From NCBI RefSeq assembly GCF_036711975.1, contig NC_091967.1, positions 7,998,001 through 8,062,000 of the forward strand: a stretch of DNA of 64,000 nt, read 5' to 3'. Of this stretch, positions 1 to 13,000 are shown piece by piece (position 1 is the first letter of the stretch; every line of letters starts with the position of its first letter). The notes under the pieces were generated by a model that saw only the letters and a program-made list of their open reading frames with translations, searched no databases and was not told the DNA's origin. The DNA is from Onthophagus taurus (taxonomy: Eukaryota; Arthropoda; Insecta; Coleoptera; Scarabaeidae). The position numbers and the translations under genes were made by a program.

Positions 1-10
1 GATTATTAAT

Positions 11-725
11 GACGAAACTAAGTAAGTAACTAAGTATTTATGTAAGTAATCTTTATTAAATCTGAAACTTAGAATAAATAAGATCCTTGACAAAGAGTTG
101 TTTACCCCGTCTAGCGGCTATTAATCGTATTAAAACGTGTTTTAAAATTTCTCAAGCGCCTTTACCATTCTCTCCAAACATTTTGAATTTTACAAGGTAA
201 AAATGGTTAATGAACTAAAAATATAGTCGAAATGTGTTTTTGAACACTCAATCTATCGATTTTTAGTGATTTAAGATCTTGCAAAGTGGTTTTATCTCAC
301 AAAATTAATCAAGTTTTGACGGATGACATAACCTCACTTTTTTACTCCGTCAGATTAAATTTGCGGTTTTTGAACAATTCGGATGATTTATTTATGATGA
401 AACTGAGTAAGTAACTAAGTATTTATTTAAGTAATTATTAAATTTGAAATTTTTACAATAAGATAATCCTTGACAAACAGTTATTTACCGCATCTAGCGG
501 TAATTAACCTTATTAAAACGTGTTTTAAAATTTGATAAGCATCGTTTGCCTTCTTTCCAAACATTTCGAATTTTACAAGGTAAAAATGGTTAATGAACTG
601 CAATAGTCGAAATGTGATTTTGAAGACTCAATCTATCAATTTTTAGTGATTTAAGACCTTGCAAAGTGGTTTAATTTACCAAATTAATCAAGTTTTGACA
701 ACCATAACCTCACTTTTTACCCTGT
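11..725. repeat. Degenerate tandem duplication, two units of about 340-385 bp
   Basis: Two head-to-tail copies can be aligned by eye. Both carry the run AAACT(A/G)AGTAAGTAACTAAGT (near 15 and 399), then ATTAAAACGTGTTTTAAAATTT, then TTTTACAAGGTAAAAATGGT, TTAGTGATTTAAGA and AATCAAGTTTTGAC in the same order. The offset is about 385 bp, and the copies differ by scattered substitutions and small indels, so the duplication is not recent. No open reading frame or terminal inverted repeat was seen in either unit, so I cannot say whether this is an old mobile element or a local duplication. Confidence 0.85.
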
Positions 726-730
726 CTAAG

Positions 731-2093
731 TAAACTAAGTATTTTTATAATCAAGTTTTATTTTAAATAATTTTTTGTTAAACTTTATAATCTGCCCCAG
801 TGAAAGTATTTTATTTCTCTTATACCACCCACTACTTACTTAGGTATTTATATATTTTTTAAAATACTAAAATAAAGTGTTTCGTGGCGAACAGGTGAGC
901 CAAAAATGTTTATATAACATCTTTAATTCTATTGTGATCTAAAAATTCTTATAACACTAAATCACCCTGTACATATAATAGACTCCGTGTTAGAATCAAA
1001 TTCGATTTATATCCTATGATTAGAGAACGGATCGTGAGTACTGCCGTAGTTTTGCATAACCCACATTGCACTCGACATAAACTGTTTTTTTATGTGTATG
1101 TGTTGCATTCACCGTAATACAAACCCAAAGTAATCGTAACGTATTTATTATGCTTGAAATACAAAAAAGAATAACGAGGTTTTACGCAACGCCACGTAAT
1201 GTGTACGTAAATTATACGTAAATTTTGACGCAATTTACAATGATTTATAAAAAAAAATGATATAGATCGGTATAACTAAAAAGGTGGGTTTGCAAACACC
1301 TTTTTACAAAATTCTTGTGAATCACGATAAATACGATTACTTGATTACTAATAGAGCAGTTGGATTACACAACGTAACTCGCCTCGATGATGTTACGTAA
1401 GAAGCTTTTCGTAATAACAATAAGTCCAACAACGCGGTGTTCCAACGAGTTGGAGATTTCGTTTTGAAGAACTGAGACGGTCTTTATAACAATTATAAAA
1501 GAACGTTTAATAAAGAAAGAAATCGATAGCTTCTGCGTTAGGTAACTACAAATAAAATGTTGTGTAAATTGTTTTTTTTTAAGAATGTAGTGAGAGAAGA
1601 CAACGGCGACGACTCCGTTACATTTACCAGAAATCGATTTAGAAGTGAATGGCGTACAGCGTACATTGACTGAGCGTTTTAACGTGACCATGAACCAATA
1701 TTTTATTATGTAATGTAAAGCGTTACCGCACTGTCTTTTTTTTAAGTACTAATTGACTCGGTATTGAGTTATTGCAAAATTATTCAGTATTAATTAAAAA
1801 AAATAGTTTTTGAAATGTTTTATTATGTTCATGTTGGAAAAAGTATCAAGGATTTTTTTTTGAGTTTTGAATTATTGAATTTGAATTCAATTTGAGTCGC
1901 CATCTATTGGAGAATAGATAAATTAAAAGGATTTTTGTAAAAGTGACGTCAGCATCGGATCAATACGTCAAACCACGTAAAGGGCTCAGTCAGATGTTGC
2001 TGTATTAAGGCACTGGTAAACTTTAATGTTTCTAGTTCTACTGCTAGTGTTAATTAATCTAAATCTATAATAACACAAAAATAATATAATTAA
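731..2093. other. Gene-free interval before MSH5 3' end
   Basis: No supported gene. One 108-codon frame on the minus strand (1365-1691) has no recognisable motif, lies in low-complexity AT-rich DNA and is taken as chance. The interval should contain the MSH5 3' UTR close to 2040-2093. The phrase GCCATCTATTGG near 1900 is a short word that recurs in this genome's intergenic DNA (58360, 63609, 63860). Confidence 0.5.
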
Positions 2094-5000
2094 TTAATCA
2101 TCCAACGGTGGAATATTAATGTTTAAATAATAATTAATATCATATTCATTTAGATTACTATTATTTGGTGCCCAATCAGTCCCATTCATCATAGCTTGAT
2201 AAATTTCTTTAGCTCTATCAACAACTGATTTATCTAAACCAGCTGCTGAAGCAATATCAAAAGTAAAACTTCCGCTCAATCCGTCAATTAATTTAAATAA
2301 AAATATAATATCATGGTCATTTCTAGCAAAGTCAAATGTGTGATAAGATAATAATGATGATGGTTCTATTAATTCACGAATTTGTTGTAAATGCGTTACA
2401 ACTAACAGATGGGGACAATTATCACCCTGCTTCAAAAAATAATTTATAGCAGATGTTAATAAAGCTAAACCATCCAATCCAGAGGTGCTTCTTCCAAATT
2501 CGTCGATTATAACTAAAGAATTAGGTGTTGAGGCTATGTTAAAAGCTTGAGAAACTTGTGTTAAATCAATCGTTAAAGCTGAAAGTGGCAAGGAAGCGGA
2601 TTCATTCGCTTTTCCTCCTATATGGATCGTATTCATTATGCAAATTTTAGCCGAAGTAGCAGGTAGGAAAGAACCAATATGCGCCAAATACATTAAAAGA
2701 GCATTCTGTTTTAAATACGAACTCTTTCCGCAACTATTTGGTCCAGTTATTATCTTAATTTTCGGCGAATTTCCCCCAGAAAAATAATCGTTTGGAACGA
2801 AATTATTACATTCAATTTCGAATAAAGCGTGTCGACCTTCCACAATCTCTATTTCGTTTTCAACGTTTAAAATCGGACGCACATAATTGTTTTCTTTAGC
2901 CACCAATCCCATTGCGATTAAACAATCAATTAATGATAGAATTCTTAGTGGTTCTTGAATCGATTTTATCGATTTTAATACCAATCCGGAAAGACGTTGA
3001 ATTATTCTTATTTCATGTTCGATTATATCATTATGTAATTGTCCCATGTGTTTATCTAATTCTGAAAATGAAATAATTATTTTTTGGTGAAAACGAAGGT
3101 GTAATATATACAAGGAATTTCACTTAAGATACAATATACGAAAATATATTTTCATAGAAACCAGGGCGTACCTATTTACATTGTCCCACATAAAATGTAA
3201 CATCAATGTCAATTGTACTATTAAGCTGTGTTGCATTTTATGTGGGACAGTGTAAGTGCATAGTAGTTTTGTAACTATGGTTAATGCATTCATATATTGC
3301 AAGCTATATGAAATTCCCGGTGTAACAAACCTTTACATATTGCATTTTTATAATGAAATAAATCCCGAACTTCAAACTAAAAGAAATATAGACGTTAAGG
3401 TTAATAAAACAATTTTTTTTTGCATTACAATAAACTCGAATCCTAAATGTTCTAATTGAATTGGATTTTTATTAAATTCCGTTTTCTTTACTGCTATTAA
3501 ATGTCCCATTTCCGGTATATAAATTACTGTGCATTGATCAAAACAATCCGGTAATTGATCCAGAGTAAAATTAGCAGCAGTACGGATATTTTTTCCCATT
3601 TCATGTCGTAACATTTTTTCTATAACCAAAAATATGTATTATTTTAACTATTATATTTTCAATTTTTTTAAATACTTTTCTCTAATTCTTCATCAACTCC
3701 AGGTTTAAGAATCGGTCTATATTTATAACCTCTATTACTAAAATCCAATGAATCTCGAATACAATTTTCAATAACGTAAAGATCTTTAGATATCGATGAG
3801 GTAAAATCCAAAAAAATTTTGGCTTTGTCTGTATAGGGAGTGCATAGCTCATAAATGTACAGGGTGTTATAAACTGTCTAAAAAAGAAAATTAATATTAA
3901 TTTCAAAAATGTTTACAAAAAAAAAGAAATTACTTTATATAAACTTTCCCAATCATAACTTTTACCACGAGTATGTTCTATTCTACGTATAACACGCTAA
4001 AAAATAATAATCAAAACAAATTATTTCCAAAAAATTAATTTTTTTACTTCGATATCTTGAATTCCTTTTAAATTTTCTTGTAACGCTTCAATAAAAGTGT
4101 GATTCTCTAATTTACCGGTAAATTCAACGAATTCAAGTCGTTTATTTAACTCGTTTATGTCTTTTAAAGGTGATAAAAGCAATCTCCTATTTAAAAAAGA
4201 AATACACATATTATAAAAATTAAATCATCCTGTATATGTACTTCACTTACCTTAATCTAAGAACACTTAAATTAGATTTACACTTTTGAGCGAATAAATT
4301 ATAAACGCTACAGCCTTCTTTATCACCTGCTACGCTGCCGTGTTTAAATTTAGCATCATGACTGTGTTTTTGAAAAATTTTAAGACTCTGTATGGTATTG
4401 TTGCTAATATAAACTTGATTACACCTAAAATTATTATTATTATTTTAGATAACACTAAAATAAAATGTTTACATTGAAATTTGATTGATATGAATAAATT
4501 TAACGCTAGGTACATCATCTCCAACTAAGTAAATCCAACTCATTTCGATAAACTTAATTAACGCTCCTAAAGAATGAATGGATAATCGATTGTTGAAATC
4601 GATTAATGAATGTAAATAAATTTCATTTTTCTCGTCGCCCATCCCCGGAAGATTTAAGTTAAGAATTTTTACTTCGCAAGCAGAAGAAGCTAAAAATTCA
4701 CATTTAAAAACATATTGTGGAGTAATTTTAATCAATCACAATATTCCATCGGAGGTAATAAAGTTAATTTTTCTGGGACTCTTCTTATTTGATCAGATTC
4801 ATCCGATTCATCTCCTTTATTATTAATAAAATCAATTATTAATTTTACGAAATCATCGCAGGGATTTCCAATTGTTATTATATGCTTATATTCCATTTGT
4901 CTTAATAAACTACGAATATTCGCAAATTCTGGATAAGAATCAATCGTATCCGTTAAAATAAATAACTAAAAAAAAAATTCAAAATTAAGTTAGTTTTTTG

Positions 5001-5252
5001 GTTATCTTTTTGTTTATGTTTGGTTGTCATGGTTGTTACGATACAAACAAACTTTGTACTAACCTGTTTTGTGGTTATGTCGTAATAAGAAGCTCCTAAA
5101 GTTCCGCTACTCCATATTATTGATAAAACGTATTGGGATTCGATGATTTCTGATTCTTCTATAATCGGATTTGAATCTGTATTTGTAATTCCCGTTGAGG
5201 AATCACCACCTTTTCTGGAGATAACGAAAACAATTTCACCGCTTTCCGACAT
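2094..5252 (-). CDS. MSH5: MutS homolog 5, meiotic crossover factor; one apparent frameshift
   Basis: MSH5 pairs with MSH4 as a sliding clamp on Holliday junctions in meiosis. Nine exons are inferred (5' to 3'): 5252-5064, 4965-4473, 4424-4251, 4186-4048, 3996-3934, 3877-3676, 3619-3429, 3376-3331, 3061-2094. The C-terminal exon holds the ATPase: Walker A TGPNSCGKSS, then the Walker B region VIIDEFGRST. Upstream exons follow the human protein in order, including VIYIPEMGHLI (human VIYIPLIGFLL) and GFEFIF...HYKNA (human GLDFMF...HYRSA). Most introns are 45-110 bp. Oddity: exon 2 is open to PPMEYCD, then hits a stop, while the next frame continues the family alignment from IKITPQYVF with no plausible intron between. 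The coding sum is 2465 nt, one short of a whole number of codons. Expected length is about 821 aa. Either a consensus error or a genuine lesion would explain this. The absence of MSH5 from Drosophila is family knowledge. Confidence 0.93.
3109..3324. mobile_element. MITE, about 216 bp, in MSH5 intron 8
   Basis: The ends are imperfect inverted repeats: TACAAGGAATTTCA at the left and the complement of TACACCGGGAATTTCATATA at the right. An internal inverted pair, GTCCCACATAAAATG and CATTTTATGTGGGAC, makes it strongly fold-back. The same segments recur at 17684-18408 and, in part, at 25450-25500 and 35545-35600. It accounts for almost all of this intron and begins about 7 bp from the 5' splice site. 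Confidence 0.75.
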
Positions 5253-5394
5253 TTTTGAAATTGAAACAATTTCGAATCGAATGAATCATTATTCATTATA
5301 TAGATGGCGCTAGTAATAATAAATCCTTTGTTGCCTAATTGATTCATATAAGAAATATACTGGTTGTCATATTCTATGCATATAATAGGTACAA

Positions 5395-5965
5395 TAATAC
5401 AATTTAGCGTCCAAATATTCTTCTACCGAATAAAACCCATCATTCAGTAGCAAACATTTCTTAATCTTTTACTTTTCTTAGGTATTCATTCTTGTATCGT
5501 TTGTATATATCTAATGATGGTTGATCTTTCTTAACCTGATTAAAAACCCCTAGTGCTTCTAAAGTATGTTTCATTTAGCGTAATTCCTTTGACCACCATT
5601 TGATTGGCCCTTTGGCAACATTTTCTCACCTTCTTACTACAATTGGAAAACATTGTTCAAAAATTTCCAAGAAGCTGTTTTGAAATTTGTAAAAATCGGA
5701 CGGCAACCCTTCAAGGACAGAGATCCAATCATTATCCCTTACTTTATTTTCAAATTTTGATATGTTTTCTCTAGATTTAATCTTTGCCTTTGGAGACTAC
5801 TTTGATGGAAGATATTTTCCAAATCGATGCTCAATAATTGTCCTAAATGATCGGCTAAATATAGGTTAATTGTTCTAACATCAACTTTGTGTGAAATTGA
5901 TGTTATAGTCACCAGCAATAAAAAAATTAAAATTTCCTCTATATTTTCCGGCCTAGTTAAGGCAA
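5395..5965 (-). mobile_element. LINE relic: endonuclease end and endonuclease-RT linker
   Basis: Read on the minus strand, the segment gives NFFIAGDYNINF, matching the GDFN motif near the end of the LINE APE-type endonuclease. It is followed, in shifting frames, by WISVLEGLPSDFYKFQN, KGPIKWWSKELR and YKRYKNEYLRKVKD, the usual tryptophan-rich then lysine-rich linker ahead of the reverse transcriptase. Several stops and frame changes show a dead copy truncated at both ends. Jockey/I-like superfamily is likely but not certain. It sits between the MSH5 5' end and the rictor 3' end. Confidence 0.7.
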
Positions 5966-7096
5966 TCTAATCGACCTACGTAGATAAATGTCTTTTTTGG
6001 AGCACTTTTTAAAGTATTTAAAATTAATACTGAAAAAGAAAATTAATTAAATCTATTTAATGTAAACTTTTTATCGCATTTTAAAGATTTAATTAATTAA
6101 AATTGTAGGAAAACATTTTATTTTTTTTAAATTTACTTTTTTCATTGATAGATGGAGGTGATTGAAATGAATAGAGTCGTAACCATGACAACTATTAATT
6201 TAAAGTTTGAAAGTGAAATGCAATAATAAAAAAGATGTTTAGATTCATTTTTTTATTTAAATACAAATAAATATAAAAATGTTAATAAATAACTTAAAAA
6301 ATACAAATAAATAACCGTCGTTCATTTCGTAATAAATGGGCGTACAACGTAGAAAAAGAAGGAAAAAATACATATTCTAAAATTGATATATTTTATGTAT
6401 ACGCAATATATAATTTTTTTGTATGTATAAATATAGCTCGTGTAACCCTTCATTAAGTTTTTATTTAATCTTTTTTTAATTATTAGTAATTGTTTTTTGT
6501 TGAATCGGCAAAAATAGGAACATTGGTTATACTGGTTGTGTAAATTAACAACAAAATTTTAAATTCTTTTTTTGTTTACCCCTACATAGGGACAACCGTT
6601 TCAGCAAAACATAAACAATATGATATGACGAATGCATTAAAAGATGTTTATAAAATTATAAAAGCAGAATGAAATAATCTTGGAATGAACTAATCAACTA
6701 ATTTTATTTATTCATTTTCTTGTCAACATCATACATTTATTTAAAATATTATTTTAAAAATTTTTCTTTTAACAACAAACATCAATCATACCTCTTTATG
6801 TATTGCACTTAGTGGATTCGATTTTAATCCTTTATCGCACATTAACTATTTAAAAAATTGTTTAATAAATTATAGGTAAAAAAAGTTGATTTGCATAGAA
6901 AATCTTTGTTTATAAGTAAATTTTTGGAGGTTGTTTTATTTGAATTTCACTAATCAATGATGCTTAAATCATGCATAAAATCGATTTTAAATACATTTAG
7001 ACAAATTTGTGCATTAAAGGATTAAAAAAAATAATCAATAAAAACAGAAAATAAAAAATTATTTTTTTTCCTTTTCATCTTATTTTTTTTTAATAA
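5966..7096. other. AT-rich interval and rictor 3' UTR
   Basis: No gene seen. The part next to 7096 should be the rictor 3' UTR. Complements of AATAAA (TTTATT) near 6250, 6705 and 6735 could serve as poly(A) signals for the minus-strand gene. The rest is low-complexity AT-rich sequence. Confidence 0.45.
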
Positions 7097-10000
7097 TTAT
7101 TTAATAACTTGTTTCTCATCATCATTTCGATTCTTAATAGGAAATTTATTCTCATTATAAGTAAATTTAAGCTTATCTAAGGTTCGTATAGTTACGGGAA
7201 CGTTTTCAGTCTTAGTAGAACACTCGGTGATCGTCGCCTCTTTAAGCGCGGTCGGTTTCGTTACGACATCAAAACCCTTAATTACATTTTTATTGGTTGC
7301 CGAGACCACCAAGGAACAACAACCACCAACCACGACGTCATCGTAATAATTCCGTTCTTTAGCTAAAATCGCATCCACGTCGGTATTCGTAAAATCGAAT
7401 GCCACATCCAAAAATAATTCTTGAATAATTCGCCTCGGTCCTAAACGGTATACGTTTTCTGAAACCGTTCGGCAAACGTCCGAATACAGACACATATCTT
7501 TAAAAATATCCGGATTTTTTTGCTTTTGTAATAATAACGTTTGTTTAGCTGATTTTGTAAATAACGGGTTTGCTAAACGTTCGATTTGAAGGAGTATTTC
7601 GGTTTTTAACGCTTCTTCTTGATCGACGATGATTTCATCTTCCGATTTTGACATGGATTGGTTTTGAGCTAAAAATGAAGTGGTAAATGAAATTTATTAC
7701 AAATTATTAATTTTACCTTTAAATATACTCGATGACCTACTTAAATTTAAATTTCTTAATTGTGAACATTTAAAACATAATTTTTTATTATGGATTGTTA
7801 TATCAACTTTTCTTCGAATCATTGTATCAGCTCCGTTTTCTATAAAATTAATTCTAATCAATTCTTATTTCAAAATATCGTTCTTATATTGTACCTGAAC
7901 CACTTCGAACCAACCCTCTACCTAAACTTCTACTCTCTGGAAATAAATTCCCCAATTCCAATGGAAGACAAATTCCCATATAACACCGTTTTCTTCGAGA
8001 CGAATGTTTTTCATCGTGACGCACGGGTCGTCGATATAATTCGGTGGATCTTTTATCTCCACCGAAAATTTCCATATACTCATCATAAGTTGTACTCGTC
8101 GAATATGACGAACCTCCCCCTCCGCTTGTTTTGTCACTTCGTAACGTGCTAAAACGGTATTGAAAATGTCGAAGAAAATCGGAATGTTCATCTTGATATT
8201 TGAGCCGAGCTAGTTCTCGATAACCTTTTAAATCTTGATAACTCGGCTTGCCACAACTACTACTTGGCGGTGAAACCGTCGATTTATCCGATGGGGTAAT
8301 ACCTAAAAATACCGATCATAATCAAATTACAATTATGTATTTTTTTATTTATTTACTTAATATGGATTGTTGTTTTGAAGACTCGGAATATCTCCGATTT
8401 CTCTCAGTTTTCAAAGTAAGCAGACTAGATGAGCTTGGAATCGGGCTTAAAGTTTGAGTGCGATCACTAAAATTAATTAAAATGATAAGGTGAATCAAAA
8501 ACGTTTACTAATCTTACTTTCTAATATTTTTTCCTACAACGGATTCACTTGAGCCAACCCCTGAGGTCGACTCCGTTCCCGATAATTCCCTTCGTTTCAC
8601 ATCGCCCCCGCCCACTCGTTTTGAAAACGAATATTTATGATCAACACCAGTTATAGCATCATAAGTTCTTGACTCGGATAAAGATCGCACGTGAAAATGA
8701 GTGTAAGATTGGTTGTTTGGTAATGTTTGGGAACGTTTTTGGTCCGAAGTTAATTCTAAAATTAAATAACCAAAAATATATACAGAATCATCCACGACAA
8801 TCGTCTACACGTATACAGGTATCTCACGGAACTGGTTTGTTAGAACTTTTCTAGGTAACACTATTCGTACAGTTTTGAAATGTTGGTAGCATCCAGCTTC
8901 CGGTCTACCGGAAGTAGACTATAACTTCGTTATTTTAAATGGAATGCTATAGTTTTTATTACACCTTTTAATTGTACGTAAAAAAATATGTTGACTTTCA
9001 TAAATATTATTGGCACCTAGCGTTTTTCGTTTTCGAGTTATTTGAGTTTAAGTTTTTTTTGGCAAATTTCACCATGCTCTTTAAAACCCTATATCCCAGC
9101 CAACGTTCCGTCAAAAAAGCTCTAAATTGGCAGGATTACTCTTCAGATACTGTCAAACAGATTTTCATTTGTTATATCAGAGTATCATATACAGAATGGT
9201 CAAAAATTGAATTACCGTTTCTCCATATTCGATGGGGAGAAAGTCGAAAATTTTAAATGGAACGCCCCATATTTTATTAGCCTACCCGAAAGGGAATTTA
9301 ATTCTCTACAAATTATCTATAAATATTCCTATACCTATTTATTGTAGTTTCGCTCACATTAGGAAAGAAAGCCATGTAATTTTGACAGTTTTTGGTCCAT
9401 GTTTGTATTAAAAATGACCCATGCGACGATGGCAACAAACTTTTATCCTTAATTTCCTATCTACTTTCTTATCTGATATCCTTATTATTTAACCTTATTA
9501 TTCTTAACTTCAAGCCCTTTTGCAATTGTTATCAAACCGAATTTTAAAAAACTGTTATCACAGTCAGAAAGAGCGCTCTTTCAACTATCTTAATCCGGGT
9601 TTTCGTCGATCAATATCTATCGTCATGCTTAAATCACCCTTAATATATATCCTTACACGCAGAAACACTTAATTGCTCTTTCTCTAAACAACTTTCTATA
9701 ACACGCGGCTATCACGCGCTTGCACAAGTACTCAAAAAGTTAGCTTTTTTGAATGACAACTTCAATTTTTTCCCTCACCAGCGTATTATACGCAAAAAAA
9801 TAAGGAGATTTTGTGATTACATCCCATACATACAGACTCAGCTCATCATAACATACCCTGCACAGTCATAAATAGGATTTAACTAGAAACAGAAATCCAT
9901 AACGTTAGTAGTTTTTGACCAAAAACATACTTGTGCAAACGCGTGATTGCAGAAAATTTTCGATATGATAGATATGGTTCTTGAATTTTCTCCTGGTTAT

Positions 10001-13000
10001 ATAAGAATGTTATCGACCCCAACAAGGTTTAAAAGTGGTTAAAACGTGTAAGTTTAGTAGTTTTTGGATAAAAACGTACTTGTGCATACGGGTGATCGCA
10101 GCGTATTATACGCCATTAGAAAGAGCAGGAAATTTAAATATAAAGATCGTATCAAACATCATAAGTTCACAAATTATCAAACCCCCACTTCATTTAGTTC
10201 TCTATATAGTTCTAATGGACGGTCGTCGTGCATGACCCTGTATAATTGGGAGATTTTTACCTGCATCACCCATAAATAAGATTTCATCATCAGTTGTAAT
10301 ACTTGTATCTGTAGTTGTTTCTTCAGCAAATGGAAACAATCTATCACTTGATCTTTCCGAATCCGATCGATAAGCAATATCATAAGATGGTAATTTAATA
10401 TTTTCATCCTCCCAATTTTCATCTTCAATAACAGGCCAACGATCATGCCGATCGTGTCTACTCGAAACCCATCCTGAAAGAAAACAACAATAAACTTAAA
10501 GAAAAATTTGAGGTTATGTCACCGTCTTACTTAATTTAAATAAACAATCCGCCCCAAACTTTGTTGTTGCAATTAATCCTAAACAATAAAAAGCAGTCGC
10601 CTTTATCGAATAAACTTCACATTTTTCCGCCAAGTGTACAATATATGTGATTGCATTCTTTGCATTCAAAGCCTCCGCCCCCAATTTCGAGCTACCCAAG
10701 TGACTTAAAGCCCATAAATACGCTTTTAACGTTAAAATATCATCCTCAGTATCACATTTACCGACCTCTAAAGCCTAATAATAAAAAAAAAATAATTAGC
10801 CTCCCAATAATTGAGGTTAGAAAATTATTCATGTATATTTGGTTGCATAACCACCAATTTCAATTACCTGAGTCATGTGATCAAAAGGGATATTTTCTAA
10901 AAGTATCCTAAATCCTTCTTTATGTGAACTTAACTGCCCGTAAAGGTGTGGTGGTAAAAAAACATCTTTTTTCATCGTTTGCTTATTAGAACTAGTCCTT
11001 TTATCATAACGCCCATCTTCACCGCGTTGATTTAATGTTAAAGCATCTGAAGTTTCAGTTTCGACCAAACGTACATAACGATAATTAAACGTTTCATTCC
11101 ATCTTGTTATTTCCTTATAAACAAATCCGTTCATTTCTAACAAGTGAAATCCGGCCGTCGTCGATAAGAATCGAATCAAAAGAAACAATCCTTTTTCACC
11201 CATTGCACCTAACAAATCCGGATTTATGTTCGCCAAACTATCTAAACACTGAGGCACTTCGCATGCTTCATGTAAAACGTTTAAAGCGGCCAATCGAATG
11301 CTGCGAGATTCGTCTTTTAATTGTTTAGCGAGAAATTCGATTCCCCACGAAGCGAAATCCGGCACTCCAGCTCTTAATAAGATTAAAAGGAATTGAGTCG
11401 CGTACAATCTTGAGTTTTCATTGCGACAAATTAATACACTTGAGAGTAATTGTTTCGATGGGGAATCACTTTTGTAGTCTAATGAGGATATTATCAATTT
11501 AACATAACATGAGTGATTTGTTGTTGATGCTAGCTGCTGTAATCTACAACCAAATTAAATTTTTAAATTAATACTTTATACAGGATGACTCAACGAGACC
11601 GTTCATTAGAACTTATTTTTTTTTTAATTAATTTGAAAGTAAATCAAAGTTTGACGTTTGTCAATTAGTCATTAAACATTTGTTATCCATGGCACACTAG
11701 GTTAAATATCGATATGATGTGCGTATTGTTCAAAAAACCCTAATTATCTCCTAAACTATTAATGTTAGGTATAGGACATATGGGACATAAAAGATGTAAA
11801 ATGGGACACCGAAGACGACTAAGTAATGAATTATGGGGGGTGACATTTAAAAAAATTAAGTTATGGTACTTCCAAATTTCGAAAAATTAACGTGCTATAG
11901 TAAAGTGACCAAATGTTCTAAACAGTCGTTCTCAGCGCCAAAACATACTCCATCATGTTGTCAAAGAGAACGCAATTGATAATACTTAAATCTGAATTCT
12001 CAAATTTTTATTTTGGCCAGAACCCCAGAAACGTCTAATGAATGGTCTTGCTGAGACACCCTGTATGAATAAATACATACTGTTCAAAAATAGTTAAATT
12101 TTGCAATATCCTAACTCCTTTTGCAGCGCTTCCTAACCTTCCAATAAATAGAAAATACGATTGACATTGTGTGTTGCCCATATGTAACGGACTAAAAAGA
12201 CAATCATGAGGGCTTTTGTTGCTTGTTATAGCTGTAATGTTATTTGAAATGTCTCCAAAAAGTTCGTGTAATAATCTTGTGCAATAATCGTCATCCAATC
12301 GTAATAAACACTGAATTAATTCAATTCCAACTAAAGTATAATAACGTTTTTCTATTGTTAAATCGGTGTGAGAGTACAAATGATTCGTTGGTTTATAAAA
12401 ATCGATAAGACGCTTTAAAAAGTTCCGATGGGTTGTCTCCGTCACATCAATCTTGAAGATCTTTTCATCTTTTAATAATACTTTAACTAAACCCCAATCC
12501 CACGAGTGGGGATCCTTGTTGACCAAAACGCACGAATCTCGAATAAAATCGTCTTCTTTTAAAACAAATTGAGATAACTTAGTTTTTAACTGTCCCACTT
12601 TATACTTTTTCCCACATTCAATCTTATTTGACGTTTTAATAAAATTCCCACTTTGTAAAATAAAGTCCAAATATAAACTGTAACTCGCCGGACGTCGCCT
12701 CAACATTTTATGACTTTGTTGTAAAGCCGTAATCGCTCTTAAAGCTTGGGGTTTATTTGTAACCGCGTATTTTAATAAATCGGGTAGCGCCGGACTTAAG
12801 TTACAACATTCTGGAGGTAACATTACTTGTATTAATCTTATTAGCTCCCCTAAAAATAAATATTTTTAATATATTAAAAAAAATAACCTAAAAGTTTTTT
12901 ACCCAATAAAACCGTTGCTCGAACACTAATAAATGTATCACTTGTAATAATAACTTCAACTAATGCACCTAAAAGTCCAGCCTCCAGGAAACAATACAAA

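Noticed and set aside
1365-1691. 108-codon open frame, minus strand
   Set aside because: No recognisable motif, no splice partners, and composition like the surrounding AT-rich DNA; chance is more likely.
8972-9256. 94-codon open frame, plus strand
   Set aside because: Lies entirely within a dispersed repeat whose second copy at 61669-62080 does not keep the frame.
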